Assembly (NCBI GenBank): GCA_009842205.1
Contig: VYFX01000079.1
Coordinates: 38,523-102,522, forward strand
Reading direction: 5' to 3'
Length of the DNA stretch: 64,000 bases
Origin: Paracoccaceae bacterium
GTDB lineage: Bacteria > Pseudomonadota > Alphaproteobacteria > Rhodobacterales > Rhodobacteraceae
In this document: piece after piece, positions 18,901-28,140 of the stretch
Position numbering within the stretch: position 1 is the stretch's first letter
Layout of the letters: the number at the start of each line of letters is the position of its first letter
Translations under genes and position numbers: made by a program
Notes under the pieces: generated by a model
What the model was told of the DNA's origin: nothing
What the model saw: the letters and a program-made list of their open reading frames with translations, nothing else
The model's database searches: none

Positions 18901-20518
18901 CAACAAAATCCCTTCCGAGGTTCACTTGAGGGTAGATGGCAAAATCTACCCCCTGTTCGTACTACTTGATCTGGACCCCTTCAATTTCATTGCCAAGGCA
19001 AATCTGACACCGGTCTTTGTCAGCGGTGATGCCAAGGGTGAAATTAGAATCAGATTTCCTCTCATCGACAAAATACCACTGGATCAAATAACCTTCGAGG
19101 GGGCTGGGGAGTTCAGTACCCTTGAAACGGTCGGTTTATTTTATGGAAAGTCCTTTCAATCAGACAGGTTGAAGATAGATTTTGATGAAAAGGGGCTGAT
19201 TATCGAGGGAGGTGGAAAATTTGGTAATTTGCCGGTTCAAACGACAATAACTGAAAATTTTGAACCTGGAGTAACTGAACGTCTGAACATTAACGGTTCC
19301 TTTGAAATTTCCGACCTCTTCTTTGAAGAGTTCAATATAGATTTTGTACCAGAGATGGTTTCCGGTTCAAGCCAGGTGAATTTCAATTTGGGCTTTCCTC
19401 AGGATGCACCAGCGATAATGAATCTTGAATCCGACCTTTATGGTACCAGTGTGGATATTCCAGTTATTGATTGGCAAAAATCCGCGGAAGAAACGGGCAG
19501 GATGGAAATTGGTGTCAGAATAACCAATCCACTTGATTTGTATTCATTTGAAATTTCAGCCAAGGGATTGGATGCAGCAGGAAGGCTTAACCTCACACAG
19601 GACGGAGGTTTCGAATCATTTTATTTCGACCGGGTTGAAATGGAGGATTTTTACTCCGGGGAACTGGGCATTTCGTTGACTGAAAATGGCGATCTGCAAC
19701 TTGAAATACCAGGTACCATCGAATTGATTGATTCCGAAATGTTGTCCCAATACAGTTCAGATGAGGATTCTGACCGCACTTTCAATATTTATTTGGGTGA
19801 GTTGAAAATCTCTCCCCAATTATCCATAACCGAAATCACAGGCATGATTCAGAGGGAAGGGCATTTAAGGGCGAATTTCAATGGTAAAATGAATGGCGGG
19901 GCTACCCTGAATGGTTGGCTATTTGACACAGAAGGGTCCTGGATGTTCAGAATTGCCTCCGCCAATGCCGGTCAGGTGGCACGTGATGCAGAAATCATCG
20001 CCACATTGGGTGGTGGTAAAGTTTGGGTGGATATAAGCCCTGGTGAGGAAGAGGGTGAATTCCGGGGCACAATCATAATCAGTGATATAACAATACCTCC
20101 GTTTTACGAGTTGGGTTCTGCCCAAGCGGATGATGATGATTCGCCAAATGAAGAGATCACGGGGGTAAAAATGGACCAGATCAGGTCCAATTTCCTGGTG
20201 ACTAGGGAAAAACTGGTTTTGAACGATGCTGCCGGTATGGGTACACAGGTGGGATTTTCATTTTCTGGTGAATATTCCCTTGTGGATAAATCCATGAACT
20301 TTGAGGGTACGGTAGCACCCCTCAGGGTCATTACCACCCTGATCAAGATCGTCAACCCGATCAGTTTTCTGGTACCTCGGCGAATCTCCGGCGAGATTGG
20401 TACATTTGATTTTACCCTCAAGGGTACGCTATCCGAACCGGATTTTACCATAGAGCCAACTTCCATAATCAATCCCAGCAATCTAACAGGCTTCCTCTTT
20501 TTGAATATTGCACCCTGA
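15959..20518 (+). CDS. Large AsmA-like / YhdP-like envelope protein (DUF3971 region)
   Basis: A 1519-residue protein that starts with a GTG and has one N-terminal transmembrane helix (about residues 15-40). The rest is long, beta-rich, repetitive sequence of the AsmA/TamB/YhdP superfamily, ending with the typical SGEIGTFDFTLKGTLSEPDFTIEPTSIINP motif. Members of this family are bridge-like proteins proposed to move phospholipid between inner and outer membranes. No enzyme motif is visible. queA begins 14 bp after the stop and may be cotranscribed. The family is clear; the exact subfamily (YhdP-type with DUF3971) is my inference from length and the C-terminus. Confidence 0.88.
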   Translation: MKFLDINIPFAWSLVRWIFLGVLGSFFVVFVWLIVGSIPIPKFVENIVTERAIEISNIESMEINDSKISLDIGRFRPEIHFTETEIQLIQGENKVRLTDGEISFSLISLLKGSFVPTTITGNEITIAISSGELGLPTSDGGTDDSRTGFEPLSNTINILESLQITTLELIEFKKIIIPYVSQARQEELIFEGLFQLIRNETGFDGNYYYPDETEEAKVKLSLQRYLNNQDISYRLNIAGDASILNDLINTGKYQPEINGGLDYGTVLLELNINQPYETIEGSFNVLDSNFEIGSVLTPWYVDSMNIQFQYQLNQGTINLDNMYLRSNLFTSSGDGTINLQFLNEGIDIKGKTSLETILADRVGVSEGIDHSGKVSFAFLIPFEGQTGNYNIETEFTGFTSDYEEDSLIAYLLQEHSKFTGNVSGELSSQRTINSLNGHFGWINDPDLPANDARRSSIDIPLRYDEQIDGLVAEGINISVAELPLDIDGKLVLGQTNVDTGPSYYGVFDLREKTQVDPLPESVGKIGLNGILESEGLNFSYNLTLDEDSVSIWNRNSPAFSSTGNINLNTLSEEGIGIGGSIELALATSNRNDELQVNFAGELQRREFNFDELVIELDPVSLIASGKMEISNDESSSPFSGLFDIRQIDYWGSEQQLTIGSADDIKLQLSLDDETISGEITAPQKLLSTLYSLQANEVPGLFQQQNGEGKISLRAGYNLITSEMGGEFKGSSLVLPVNNNNLHVDNLYLSFNYPLGKGQNMIKIDELSADSEYFSILANGNLYAETSNFYPQLVGNIVLEKGTLKKSQIFEETLDNITGNFDLQLDLEKRQLKIAQAHIRQKGTQIWGVGDFTLDTQEKLGTIQFWSRNLDKDELIRFWPLNFVVKTRAWLKTNIHSGEINDMTGGLTLLRNESSRLEVTYTFADVDFTYLKGFPPIVNGSGYATLTENDLSLQMEEGYTEAFENGTLTLDGSSFYIPKITNNKIPSEVHLRVDGKIYPLFVLLDLDPFNFIAKANLTPVFVSGDAKGEIRIRFPLIDKIPLDQITFEGAGEFSTLETVGLFYGKSFQSDRLKIDFDEKGLIIEGGGKFGNLPVQTTITENFEPGVTERLNINGSFEISDLFFEEFNIDFVPEMVSGSSQVNFNLGFPQDAPAIMNLESDLYGTSVDIPVIDWQKSAEETGRMEIGVRITNPLDLYSFEISAKGLDAAGRLNLTQDGGFESFYFDRVEMEDFYSGELGISLTENGDLQLEIPGTIELIDSEMLSQYSSDEDSDRTFNIYLGELKISPQLSITEITGMIQREGHLRANFNGKMNGGATLNGWLFDTEGSWMFRIASANAGQVARDAEIIATLGGGKVWVDISPGEEEGEFRGTIIISDITIPPFYELGSAQADDDDSPNEEITGVKMDQIRSNFLVTREKLVLNDAAGMGTQVGFSFSGEYSLVDKSMNFEGTVAPLRVITTLIKIVNPISFLVPRRISGEIGTFDFTLKGTLSEPDFTIEPTSIINPSNLTGFLFLNIAP

Positions 20519-20532
20519 ACCCTGTCATTACC

Positions 20533-21594
20533 ATGGATCTAAACTATTTTGATTACGAGCTTCCTGTACGCCTCATTGCACAAAATCCTGTAAATCCGCG
20601 AAGTTCCTCCCGGTTGCTCATATCGCACATGAATCGGATCGTTGATGCCGGTTTCACGGATCTACCCTCCTTTCTGAATGAAGGAGATCTGCTGGTTGTT
20701 AACAACACCAAGGTTTTTCCGGCCCTGTTGGTCGGACACAAAATGAAATCCGAACCCATTTCTGCCGTCAAGGTTCCCGGGGCAAGAATATCCCTTAACC
20801 TTGATTCTCAAAACCGGGATGGAACCTGGTCCTGCCTTGGAAAACCAATGAAAAAATTGCGAATCGATGATGTCGTAAGATTTGGCATGAGCATTGAGGG
20901 CAAAATTGTCCGGATCGATGGCAGATGGTGTGAGGTTGCCTTCAATCTGCAAGGTGAAGATTTTTTCCGAGAAGTACAGGCAATAGGTCATACACCACTT
21001 CCGGGCTATATTACTGCCAAGAGGCCTGAGTTGCCTGCTGATCAAACCGATTATCAATCTTATTTTGCTCGACAGACCGGAGCTGTGGCTGCTCCCACGG
21101 CATCACTACATTTTGATGAAAAGATTGTTTCCAAGTTATTGCAAAAAGGTATCAAATTTACCGAACTAACGCTTCATGTTGGTGCCGGAACCTTTCTACC
21201 GATGACTTCAGAAAGGATTTCGGATCATAAAATCCATGGTGAGTGGGGTAGTATTACACAATCCGCAGTTGATGAGATACTAACTGCCAAAAGGAAAAAC
21301 AAGAGAGTAATTGCCGTAGGTACAACATCTCTCAGGCTGATTGAAACTGCTGCCAGGAGTGGTCGGATCGAAGCCTGGGAAGGTGTGACGGATCTTTATA
21401 TAACTCCAGGATTTGCGTTCAATGTCGCCGATGGATTGTTGACCAATTTTCATCTCCCGAAATCCTCCCTTCTGGTACTCGTTGCCGCATTTGTCGGTGG
21501 CGAGAAAATGAAAGAGATTTACCATCATGCAGTAAACGAGGAGTATCGCTTCCTGTCATATGGCGACAGTTCACTACTTCTCAATCCAGCCTAA
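20533..21594 (+). CDS. queA: S-adenosylmethionine:tRNA ribosyltransferase-isomerase
   Basis: QueA transfers and isomerises the ribosyl moiety of SAM onto preQ1 in tRNA, giving epoxyqueuosine at position 34. It is 353 residues, the normal length. Motifs are YDLP-like NYFDYELPVRLIAQNP, DLLVVNNTKVFPA, GHTPLPGYI, RQTGAVAAPTASLHFD and TLHVGAGTFLPM. The C-terminus has TNFHLPKSSLLVLVAAF. No preQ1 riboswitch was seen upstream; the gene follows the AsmA-like gene by 14 bp. Confidence 0.97.
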   Translation: MDLNYFDYELPVRLIAQNPVNPRSSSRLLISHMNRIVDAGFTDLPSFLNEGDLLVVNNTKVFPALLVGHKMKSEPISAVKVPGARISLNLDSQNRDGTWSCLGKPMKKLRIDDVVRFGMSIEGKIVRIDGRWCEVAFNLQGEDFFREVQAIGHTPLPGYITAKRPELPADQTDYQSYFARQTGAVAAPTASLHFDEKIVSKLLQKGIKFTELTLHVGAGTFLPMTSERISDHKIHGEWGSITQSAVDEILTAKRKNKRVIAVGTTSLRLIETAARSGRIEAWEGVTDLYITPGFAFNVADGLLTNFHLPKSSLLVLVAAFVGGEKMKEIYHHAVNEEYRFLSYGDSSLLLNPA

Positions 21595-21725
21595 AACCCT
21601 TGTTTAAATAACTTCTTCCCCAAATCAAAAAAATATATATTTCCTAAACAAAAATATTGCTTCATAATCCCCTTTAAATCATAGATGAAATTCCAATATT
21701 CGGATTTTTTTCGAAAGGAAATGTG

Positions 21726-22976
21726 ATGTTGGCAATTCTGGGGCAAATTTGGGCTTTGCTCATTGGGATTTTCCTTTTGATGGTAGGGAATGGAATCCAT
21801 GGTACTCTCATCGGCATCCGGGGTGTACAGGAAGATTTTTCAACCTTGGAACTTTCCATTATCATGTCAGGATATTTCATAGGATTCCTGTTTGGTTCGA
21901 GATTAACACCACGCATGATCCTACGTGTGGGCCACGTCAGGGTATTTGCTGCCTTGGGTTCCCTCATTTCTGCAGCTTTGATTCTGTTTGCCCAATTTCC
22001 ATATCCCTGGGTTTGGTTCATTCTCAGAGTTTTGATTGGTGTTGGTTTTTCAGGTGTTTATGTAGTTGCTGAAAGCTGGCTCAATGAAAGCTCAACCAAT
22101 GAGAACAGAGGAAAAATCCTGGCCATCTACATATCCATTCAGATGTTCGGTATTATTTCGGCACAAGTGTTATTCAACTTTGCCGATACCACTGGGTTTT
22201 TGCTCTTTGTGATTGCTTCGGTTCTGGTTTCCCTGTCCTTCACACCGATATTGCTTTCGGTATCTCCAACTCCACGGCTGGAAGCAACAAGGCCCATGAA
22301 AATTACCCAATTGTTCAATGTCTCCCCACTTGGAGTGATTGGGGCCTTCTGTCTTGGTGCCGTATTTTCAGCATTATTCGGTATGGCAGCAGTATATGGG
22401 GCCAGAATAGAAATGTCGCCCTCGGAAATCGCCCTCTTTGTCAGTATGATTTACCTTGGTGGGTTGGTCATGCAGTATCCGATCGGGTACATATCGGATA
22501 GAATGGATCGAAGGATATTGATTCTCATTGTTGCGGGTATCTGCACTGGCTTTGCCTGTATCGGTGTGTTTACGGGTTCCTTCTTTACAATTCTTCTGGT
22601 TGTTACTTTTGTAATTGGCGCTACAACCACTCCCTTGTATTCACTCATGATTGCCTATACCAATGATTATCTGGATGCGAGTGATATGCCAGCTGGTGCA
22701 AGCGGTTTGATTTTTGTCAATGGTCTGGGGGCAATCAGCGGTCCCTTTTTGGTTGGTTGGATTATGGATTACATAGGTCCGCATGGTTTCTTCATTTACA
22801 TATCACTTACCATGGCATTGCTGGCATTATTCTGTGCATTCAGAATGACCGTACGCAAGCGACCGGATCCCTCTGAAACAATGTCTTACACTCCCATCAG
22901 CCCGACTTCAACGCCTGTTGTGGCGGATATGGCCCAGGAACATGCCATTGATCAACAATCAGAGGAAGGGCAATAA
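21726..22976 (+). CDS. MFS transporter, YcaD-like
   Basis: About 416 residues with 12 predicted transmembrane helices. GSRLTPRMILRVGHVRVFA (loop 2-3) and a second-half PIGYISDRMDRRILIL repeat motif mark the major facilitator superfamily. The arrangement, including the VYVVAESWLNESSTNENRGKILAIY segment, resembles the YcaD-type group of uncharacterised transporters. The start is placed at the ATG at 21726 with AAAGGAA upstream; a GTG one codon earlier is equally possible. The substrate is unknown. Confidence 0.85.
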   Translation: MLAILGQIWALLIGIFLLMVGNGIHGTLIGIRGVQEDFSTLELSIIMSGYFIGFLFGSRLTPRMILRVGHVRVFAALGSLISAALILFAQFPYPWVWFILRVLIGVGFSGVYVVAESWLNESSTNENRGKILAIYISIQMFGIISAQVLFNFADTTGFLLFVIASVLVSLSFTPILLSVSPTPRLEATRPMKITQLFNVSPLGVIGAFCLGAVFSALFGMAAVYGARIEMSPSEIALFVSMIYLGGLVMQYPIGYISDRMDRRILILIVAGICTGFACIGVFTGSFFTILLVVTFVIGATTTPLYSLMIAYTNDYLDASDMPAGASGLIFVNGLGAISGPFLVGWIMDYIGPHGFFIYISLTMALLALFCAFRMTVRKRPDPSETMSYTPISPTSTPVVADMAQEHAIDQQSEEGQ

Positions 22977-23125
22977 GTTCAATATGAATAAGAGATGTGA
23001 TTACCGAGACATAAAAATTACAATTAAATTAAATTTAAATTAATTTGTAGGAGATTTGCCGGGGAGTTCCTAAATCTAATATCGAATATGATTTACTGAA
23101 TATCAAATAAGGACAGGTTACCATT
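22977..23125. other. AT-only repeat tract upstream of the HNH gene
   Basis: The gap between the MFS and HNH genes contains a run made almost wholly of A and T from about 23012 to 23045. Within it the TTAAATT unit and its mirror recur. It could be a UP-element-like promoter region for the HNH gene at 23126. I see no protein or RNA gene here. Confidence 0.3.
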
Positions 23126-23686
23126 ATGTTGCAACGAACCAATGTACAGAATAATTTTTCTGCATTGGTATTGAATGCAGATTATCAACCATTGTCCTAT
23201 TTCCCGCTGTCCCTCTGGTCATGGCAGGAGGCCCTGAAGGCCGTATTCCTGGACAGGGTAAACGTGGTCTATGAATACAACCATGTTGTTCTATCACCAT
23301 CAACAACCTTCAGGTTGCCATCGGTTATTGCCCTCAAGGAATATATTCGACCCCAGAAAAGTGTTGCATTCACAAGATTTAATCTGTTTCTCAGAGATGA
23401 ATTTACCTGTCAATATTGCAAGAGCACGAGTAATCTTACATTTGACCATGTCAAACCGATTTCAATGGGCGGTACCACATGTTGGGAGAATGTCGTAGCA
23501 GCCTGTCAGGAGTGCAATTTCAAGAAGGGTTCAAAATCCCTGAAGTTGGCTGGCATGGACCTACGCAGGAAACCTCTTGAACCGACCAATCAGGAATTGA
23601 GAAATACCGGAAGGAAATTTCCACCCAATTACCTGCATGACACCTGGATGGATTTCCTGTACTGGGATGTTGAACTGGAACAGTAA
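23126..23686 (+). CDS. HNH endonuclease
   Basis: A 186-residue protein. The N-terminal part (LVLNADYQPLSYFPLSLWSWQEALKAV) is the conserved lead-in of a housekeeping-like HNH family widespread in alphaproteobacteria. The nuclease core is at about residues 90-135: CQYC, LTFDHVKPISMGG with the HNH histidines, and CQECNFKKG, where two CxxC pairs bind structural zinc. The cellular role of this family is not established. It is not next to any restriction, phage or toxin gene here. Its stop is 22 bp from the convergent ABC ATPase stop. Confidence 0.93.
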   Translation: MLQRTNVQNNFSALVLNADYQPLSYFPLSLWSWQEALKAVFLDRVNVVYEYNHVVLSPSTTFRLPSVIALKEYIRPQKSVAFTRFNLFLRDEFTCQYCKSTSNLTFDHVKPISMGGTTCWENVVAACQECNFKKGSKSLKLAGMDLRRKPLEPTNQELRNTGRKFPPNYLHDTWMDFLYWDVELEQ

Positions 23687-23707
23687 ATCCGGATTGATTT
23701 CCGTACA

Positions 23708-25825
23708 TCAGGAAAGTTGACCTGCTTCTGATTTTTCAGAAGCAGGGATCTGAATGACAAGTTCCATCTCATCCAGAACATCCTGGGGCAGGTGACATTT
23801 AATTTGAGATCCACTTGAAAGGGTTCGCATTTCAGGGACTACCGTTTCGCAGAGATTGCCTTCAACCTTGTGCTTGTGCATGCACCTTGTCTGGAAAGGA
23901 CAACCGGTAGGGGGATTGAGGGCTGATGGTATTTCACCTTCCAGGACAATGTGCTTTTTCGACACGCTGGTATCGGCGATCGGAACGGCAGAAAGCAGGG
24001 CTTCGGTATAAGGATGATAGGGAGGTGAAAAGATTTGATCCGTTGTGCCCATTTCAACAATATGTCCCAGATACATGACTAGAACCCTGTCGGACAGGTA
24101 TCTTACGATGGACAAATCATGACTGATAAACAAGAGCGTCGTAAGATTTTTTTTCTGAATTTCGAGCAAAAGGTCAGTAACAGCTGCCTGAACAGAGACA
24201 TCCAAGGCTGAAACCGGTTCGTCAGCAACCACAATTTGTGCTGATCCCGCAAAGGCCCGAGCTATACCAACCCGCTGCTTTTGACCGCCTGACAATTGTC
24301 TAGGTAACCTGCTGGCAAACTCCCTTGGCAGTTTGACAAGATCCAACAACTCAAGCATCCTGTTTTCCCGCTCTTGGGGAGAATTGCCTACACGGAAAAT
24401 CTCCAGTGCCCTTATGATTTGATTACCAACTGTCATTGAAGGATTCAAGGTATCAAAAGGGTTTTGAAAAACCATCTGAATGGATGAAACCGTTCCAACG
24501 TCCCTGCTTTCGATTGGTACCGATTCAATTGGCTTGCCATTCAATTCAATATCCCCATCAGTGGCAACTTCCAAACCCATCAAGACTTTTGCCAGTGTGG
24601 ATTTGCCACAGCCTGATTCACCCACTATTGCGAGTGTTTCAGATTCCCGAGCGGAAAAAGTCAGGGTTTCATTGGCCTTGACGACACGTTTTTCACCCCC
24701 ACCGAAAAGTTCATTGGCAGCAACTTCATAGTATTTCTTCAAATTGTTGACCTTGAGGACTTCCTTGCCGAAATTGCTTTCTTCATCACCTTCCGAAGCT
24801 TGTTCAAATTGTCCCCAATCGATTTCTTCAAATTTCAGACATCTTGAACCATGTCTTTCAAATCCCGGAACATCACGCATCGGAATGACTCCGGTATTGC
24901 ATCTTTCTTCTTCAAAATAGTTGCAACGGGGTCCAAAATTGCAACCGGGAGGTCTTTCATGGGGCAGGGGAAAATTCCCCTGAATGGCTACCAGGGGCCG
25001 TGAATTCTTATCGGCGCCCGGCAAAGGTATGGATCGGAACAAGGCCTCCGTATAGGGATGTCTCATCTTGTCGAAGACATCATTGATGGAACCCGTTTCA
25101 ACCGCTTCACCTGAATACATTACGCAAATTCTGCCGCAGGTTTCCAGTATGAGACCCAAATTATGGCTTATAAACAGCATCGAGGTTCCAAATTGCTTGC
25201 CCAAGTCCTTGACCAGTTCCACGATTCCTGCCTCAACCGTAACATCCAATGCGGTCGTTGGTTCATCAAGTATCAATAGTGAAGGCTTGGACATGAGGGC
25301 CATGGCAATGACGATTCTTTGCTGTTGGCCGCCTGAAAGCTGGTGTGGATATGAATTGAGAATTCTCTCAGGATCGGGCAACCTGACTGATTCAACCACT
25401 TCAATTGCCAACTCCCTGGCCTTAGTCTTGGAAAGCCCATCGTGAATAATTGGTACTTCCATAAGCTGGGTCGCAATTTTCATGGCCGGATTTAGGGATG
25501 CCATGGGTTCCTGATAGATCATGGCAATTTCGGAACCTCGCAATTCCCGTAATTCCTTTGGGGTATACTCCTGCAGGTTCCTGCCCTTGAACTTGATGGA
25601 ACCTCCTACAATCTTTCCGTTTACGCCTAGATCCTGCATTACTCCCAGTGCAACCGTGGATTTGCCACACCCCGATTCACCAACCAGCCCCATGGCTTCG
25701 CCTTCATAGACCGTACAGGAAAAATCCATGACCGCAGGTATTTCACCTGCCCTGGTAAAAAAGGAGATGGACAGATTTTCTATCTCAAGGATTGGGGTTT
25801 TGTTTTCTTTACCGTTGCTAGCCAT
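23708..25825 (-). CDS. Dipeptide/oligopeptide ABC transporter, fused dual ATP-binding protein
   Basis: A 705-residue protein carrying two complete ABC ATPase domains in tandem, equivalent to DppD plus DppF. Domain 1 has GESGCGKSTV and LSGGQQQRIVIAMAL, then LLILDEPTTALD. Domain 2 has GESGCGKSTLAKVL and LSGGQKQRVGIARAF, then VADEPVSALD. Both end in oligopeptide-type C-terminal cysteine segments (PPGCNFGPRCNYFEEERC and PTGCPFQTRCMHK), which in this family hold an iron-sulphur cluster. It is the last gene of the dppA-B-C-DF-like operon; the permease gene dppC ends 7 bp upstream. Confidence 0.95.
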   Translation of the reverse strand: MASNGKENKTPILEIENLSISFFTRAGEIPAVMDFSCTVYEGEAMGLVGESGCGKSTVALGVMQDLGVNGKIVGGSIKFKGRNLQEYTPKELRELRGSEIAMIYQEPMASLNPAMKIATQLMEVPIIHDGLSKTKARELAIEVVESVRLPDPERILNSYPHQLSGGQQQRIVIAMALMSKPSLLILDEPTTALDVTVEAGIVELVKDLGKQFGTSMLFISHNLGLILETCGRICVMYSGEAVETGSINDVFDKMRHPYTEALFRSIPLPGADKNSRPLVAIQGNFPLPHERPPGCNFGPRCNYFEEERCNTGVIPMRDVPGFERHGSRCLKFEEIDWGQFEQASEGDEESNFGKEVLKVNNLKKYYEVAANELFGGGEKRVVKANETLTFSARESETLAIVGESGCGKSTLAKVLMGLEVATDGDIELNGKPIESVPIESRDVGTVSSIQMVFQNPFDTLNPSMTVGNQIIRALEIFRVGNSPQERENRMLELLDLVKLPREFASRLPRQLSGGQKQRVGIARAFAGSAQIVVADEPVSALDVSVQAAVTDLLLEIQKKNLTTLLFISHDLSIVRYLSDRVLVMYLGHIVEMGTTDQIFSPPYHPYTEALLSAVPIADTSVSKKHIVLEGEIPSALNPPTGCPFQTRCMHKHKVEGNLCETVVPEMRTLSSGSQIKCHLPQDVLDEMELVIQIPASEKSEAGQLS

Positions 25826-25832
25826 AACCCTC

Positions 25833-26987
25833 TCAGTCCTTTAATGATTGTTCCCTGAGTCCGTCAGCCAAGAGGTTCAACCCCAATACCAGGCTCATCA
25901 GTGAAAGTGCAGGGGGGACAGCACCATGTGGGTAAAGTGTCAAAATCTTTCGACCCTCATTGATTGTTGAACCCCAATCGGGGCTTTCCGGTGAAACCCC
26001 TAGGCCAAAAAATCCGAGGGTTCCCAGAAGAATGGTTGTATAACCAATGCGCAAACAGAAATCGACGATCAGGGGTCCTCTGGCATTGGGCAGGATTTCC
26101 CAAAGCAGAATATACCAAGTGCCTTCACCCCTGGTTTGTGCAGCTGCAACATAATCCCGGGTTTTGATTTCGAGGGCGAGGCTTCGAACAATCCTGAAAA
26201 TTGTTGGCGAATTCGCAAACACCACCGAAACAAATACATTCAGGAGATTTGGGTCCATGCTGAATATTCCGAAGGGATCGCTGTCAAAGGCAAGACCCAG
26301 ATAGATCCAGAAGCCAACCAACAGAATAAGTCCAACAATAATATTACGTTTCATGGGCTGGGTATAAAGCCTTGAATTGACCAACACGGCAAAGAACGCA
26401 ATCGGAAACAGGAACATTACAGCTGCAAGTATGGTTGGCAGTCCCGTTTCCTGAATTGCTGGAGAAACCATGAGGTAAAACAGCAGGATGACCGGAAAGG
26501 CCAATACAAGATTGGCCAGAAAACTAACCATGGTGTCAAACTTGCCGGGAAGGTATCCTGCCACAAGTCCAAGCATTATTCCAACCATGAAGGCAAACAT
26601 TGTCGCTGCAGGGGCAATCGTCAATACACTACGACTTCCCATGACTACCCGTGAGAATACATCCCTTGCCAGCCGGTCTCCACCAAGGAGGTAGTATTCA
26701 CCTTCAAGACCACGTACTGGTGTGCCCGGAACCTTGTTTTTCATACCTGATATTTGTCCGTAGGGATCAAAGGTAATGATCAAATCGGCAAAAATGGCTG
26801 TAAAAACCCAGAACATGACAATACCGAGCCCAATCAATCCTATTGGACTGGCAAACAACTTACCGTAAAGGCCCGTATGATTTCTGGTTAAATAGGAAAC
26901 GATAAAAAACACAACCAGAGCAATCCAGACCGGCCAGAAATGCCCGATAATCTGGCTGAATATCTCGAAATATGACAACCGTTCCAT
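25833..26987 (-). CDS. Peptide/nickel-type ABC transporter permease (DppC-like)
   Basis: A 384-residue inner-membrane protein, somewhat longer than the usual 300 or so, with an extra N-terminal helix region before the OppC-type N-terminal segment. The permease EAA motif is the AAAQTRGEGTWYILLWEILPNA stretch. GGDRLARDVFSRVVMGSRSVL is the conserved DppC loop. It forms the translocation channel with the DppB-like protein encoded 9 bp upstream. Confidence 0.94.
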   Translation of the reverse strand: MERLSYFEIFSQIIGHFWPVWIALVVFFIVSYLTRNHTGLYGKLFASPIGLIGLGIVMFWVFTAIFADLIITFDPYGQISGMKNKVPGTPVRGLEGEYYLLGGDRLARDVFSRVVMGSRSVLTIAPAATMFAFMVGIMLGLVAGYLPGKFDTMVSFLANLVLAFPVILLFYLMVSPAIQETGLPTILAAVMFLFPIAFFAVLVNSRLYTQPMKRNIIVGLILLVGFWIYLGLAFDSDPFGIFSMDPNLLNVFVSVVFANSPTIFRIVRSLALEIKTRDYVAAAQTRGEGTWYILLWEILPNARGPLIVDFCLRIGYTTILLGTLGFFGLGVSPESPDWGSTINEGRKILTLYPHGAVPPALSLMSLVLGLNLLADGLREQSLKD

Positions 26988-26996
26988 GTGCTGAAC

Positions 26997-28043
26997 CTAA
27001 CTGACCCTAATTCTTGGATTCAGGAAGACATAGCCGATATCGGATATGAGTTGAGTTATCAGTACAACGATAACGGCAATGATGGAACATCCCAGCAGGA
27101 GATTGATGTCATTGTTTGATGCTGCCTGAACAAGGGTCCAGCCAAAGCCCTTGTAGTTGAAAAGTGTTTCGACAATCACCACACCGGTAAGCAACCATGG
27201 AAATTGCAGCATAATTACCGTAAAAGGTGCAATCAAGGCATTTCTGAGTGCATGCTTCAATACGATGGCGGTAAAGCTGACACCCTTCAAACGGGCGGTC
27301 CTTATGTATTGGGAAGTCATGACTTCAGCCATGGAAGCCCTGGTCATTCTTGCGATATAGCCCATACCGTATAGAGCCATGGTGGCAACGGGAAGTGTAA
27401 AGTTTTCAAAGGTGATGTTTTCCATGGCCGAGGCAGCTGAACCCTTAAACCATTTCAAACCAACTGCATTGCTTGAAAAAAGGGCTACCAACAATACACC
27501 GGAAACATATTCGGGGGTTGCCGTGGTTATTATTGAAAAAGTGGAAAGTGTACGGTCTGTTCTGGTGCCTTCTCGCATGCCGGCAAGTATTCCGATCACC
27601 AATGCAATTGGCACCATGATCAACATAACGTAAAGCATCAGCCATCCGGTAAGTGCAAGTCGCTTGAAGATTATTGAGTCGACTTCTTCCCTGAAAATAA
27701 CCGACCATCCCCAGTTTCCCTGGAAAATTCCACAATATCTCGGTGTATCTTCAAGGGAAACACCCGGGCGTGTACAACGCCCCAATATCTTGCCGTCATC
27801 CTGTACCAATTGATAGGATGGCAAGACGCCCAACCATTCACCATACCTGATAACATCTGGCTGGTTGAAACCGTTCAAATCAAGCCAGGTATCAACCTGT
27901 TCAGCCGACATTCGCTGGCTGCCCAGGAATTTGGCAAGTTTGACCAGATTTCCATCAAGATTAGTCAGGATGAAAACAACAAAAGTCAGGCAAAGCACTG
28001 AGATGACGGTAATCCCAAGACGTCTTAAAATAAACCTGAACAT
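26997..28043 (-). CDS. Peptide/nickel-type ABC transporter permease (DppB-like)
   Basis: A 348-residue protein starting MFRFILRRLGITVISVLCLTF, the typical DppB N-terminus. Its EAA loop is YIRTARLKGVSFTAIVLKHALRNALI. About six transmembrane helices are expected. A periplasmic insert with cysteines (GRCTRPGVSLEDTPRYCG) lies near residues 85-105. It follows the binding-protein gene after a 97-bp gap that contains a strong stem-loop. Confidence 0.94.
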   Translation of the reverse strand: MFRFILRRLGITVISVLCLTFVVFILTNLDGNLVKLAKFLGSQRMSAEQVDTWLDLNGFNQPDVIRYGEWLGVLPSYQLVQDDGKILGRCTRPGVSLEDTPRYCGIFQGNWGWSVIFREEVDSIIFKRLALTGWLMLYVMLIMVPIALVIGILAGMREGTRTDRTLSTFSIITTATPEYVSGVLLVALFSSNAVGLKWFKGSAASAMENITFENFTLPVATMALYGMGYIARMTRASMAEVMTSQYIRTARLKGVSFTAIVLKHALRNALIAPFTVIMLQFPWLLTGVVIVETLFNYKGFGWTLVQAASNNDINLLLGCSIIAVIVVLITQLISDIGYVFLNPRIRVS

Positions 28044-28088
28044 TTTGGTAAATGATTATACTGAGTAAAGCAGTGTCGGTTGAAACTT

Positions 28089-28118
28089 ATGAACGGAGAG
28101 GTTTCCCACTCCGTTCAT
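28089..28118. terminator. Perfect 10-bp stem-loop between binding-protein and permease genes
   Basis: ATGAACGGAG (28089-28098) is followed by a 10-nt loop and its exact reverse complement CTCCGTTCAT (28109-28118). It lies between the stop of the binding-protein gene and the start of the DppB-like gene, reading on the minus strand. No long T-run follows on that strand. It could be an attenuator or an mRNA-stabilising hairpin that keeps the binding protein more abundant than the permeases, as known for other ABC operons. The role is inferred; the pairing is seen directly. Confidence 0.7.
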
Positions 28119-28140
28119 ATCATTTAACGAGGTAAATGGA

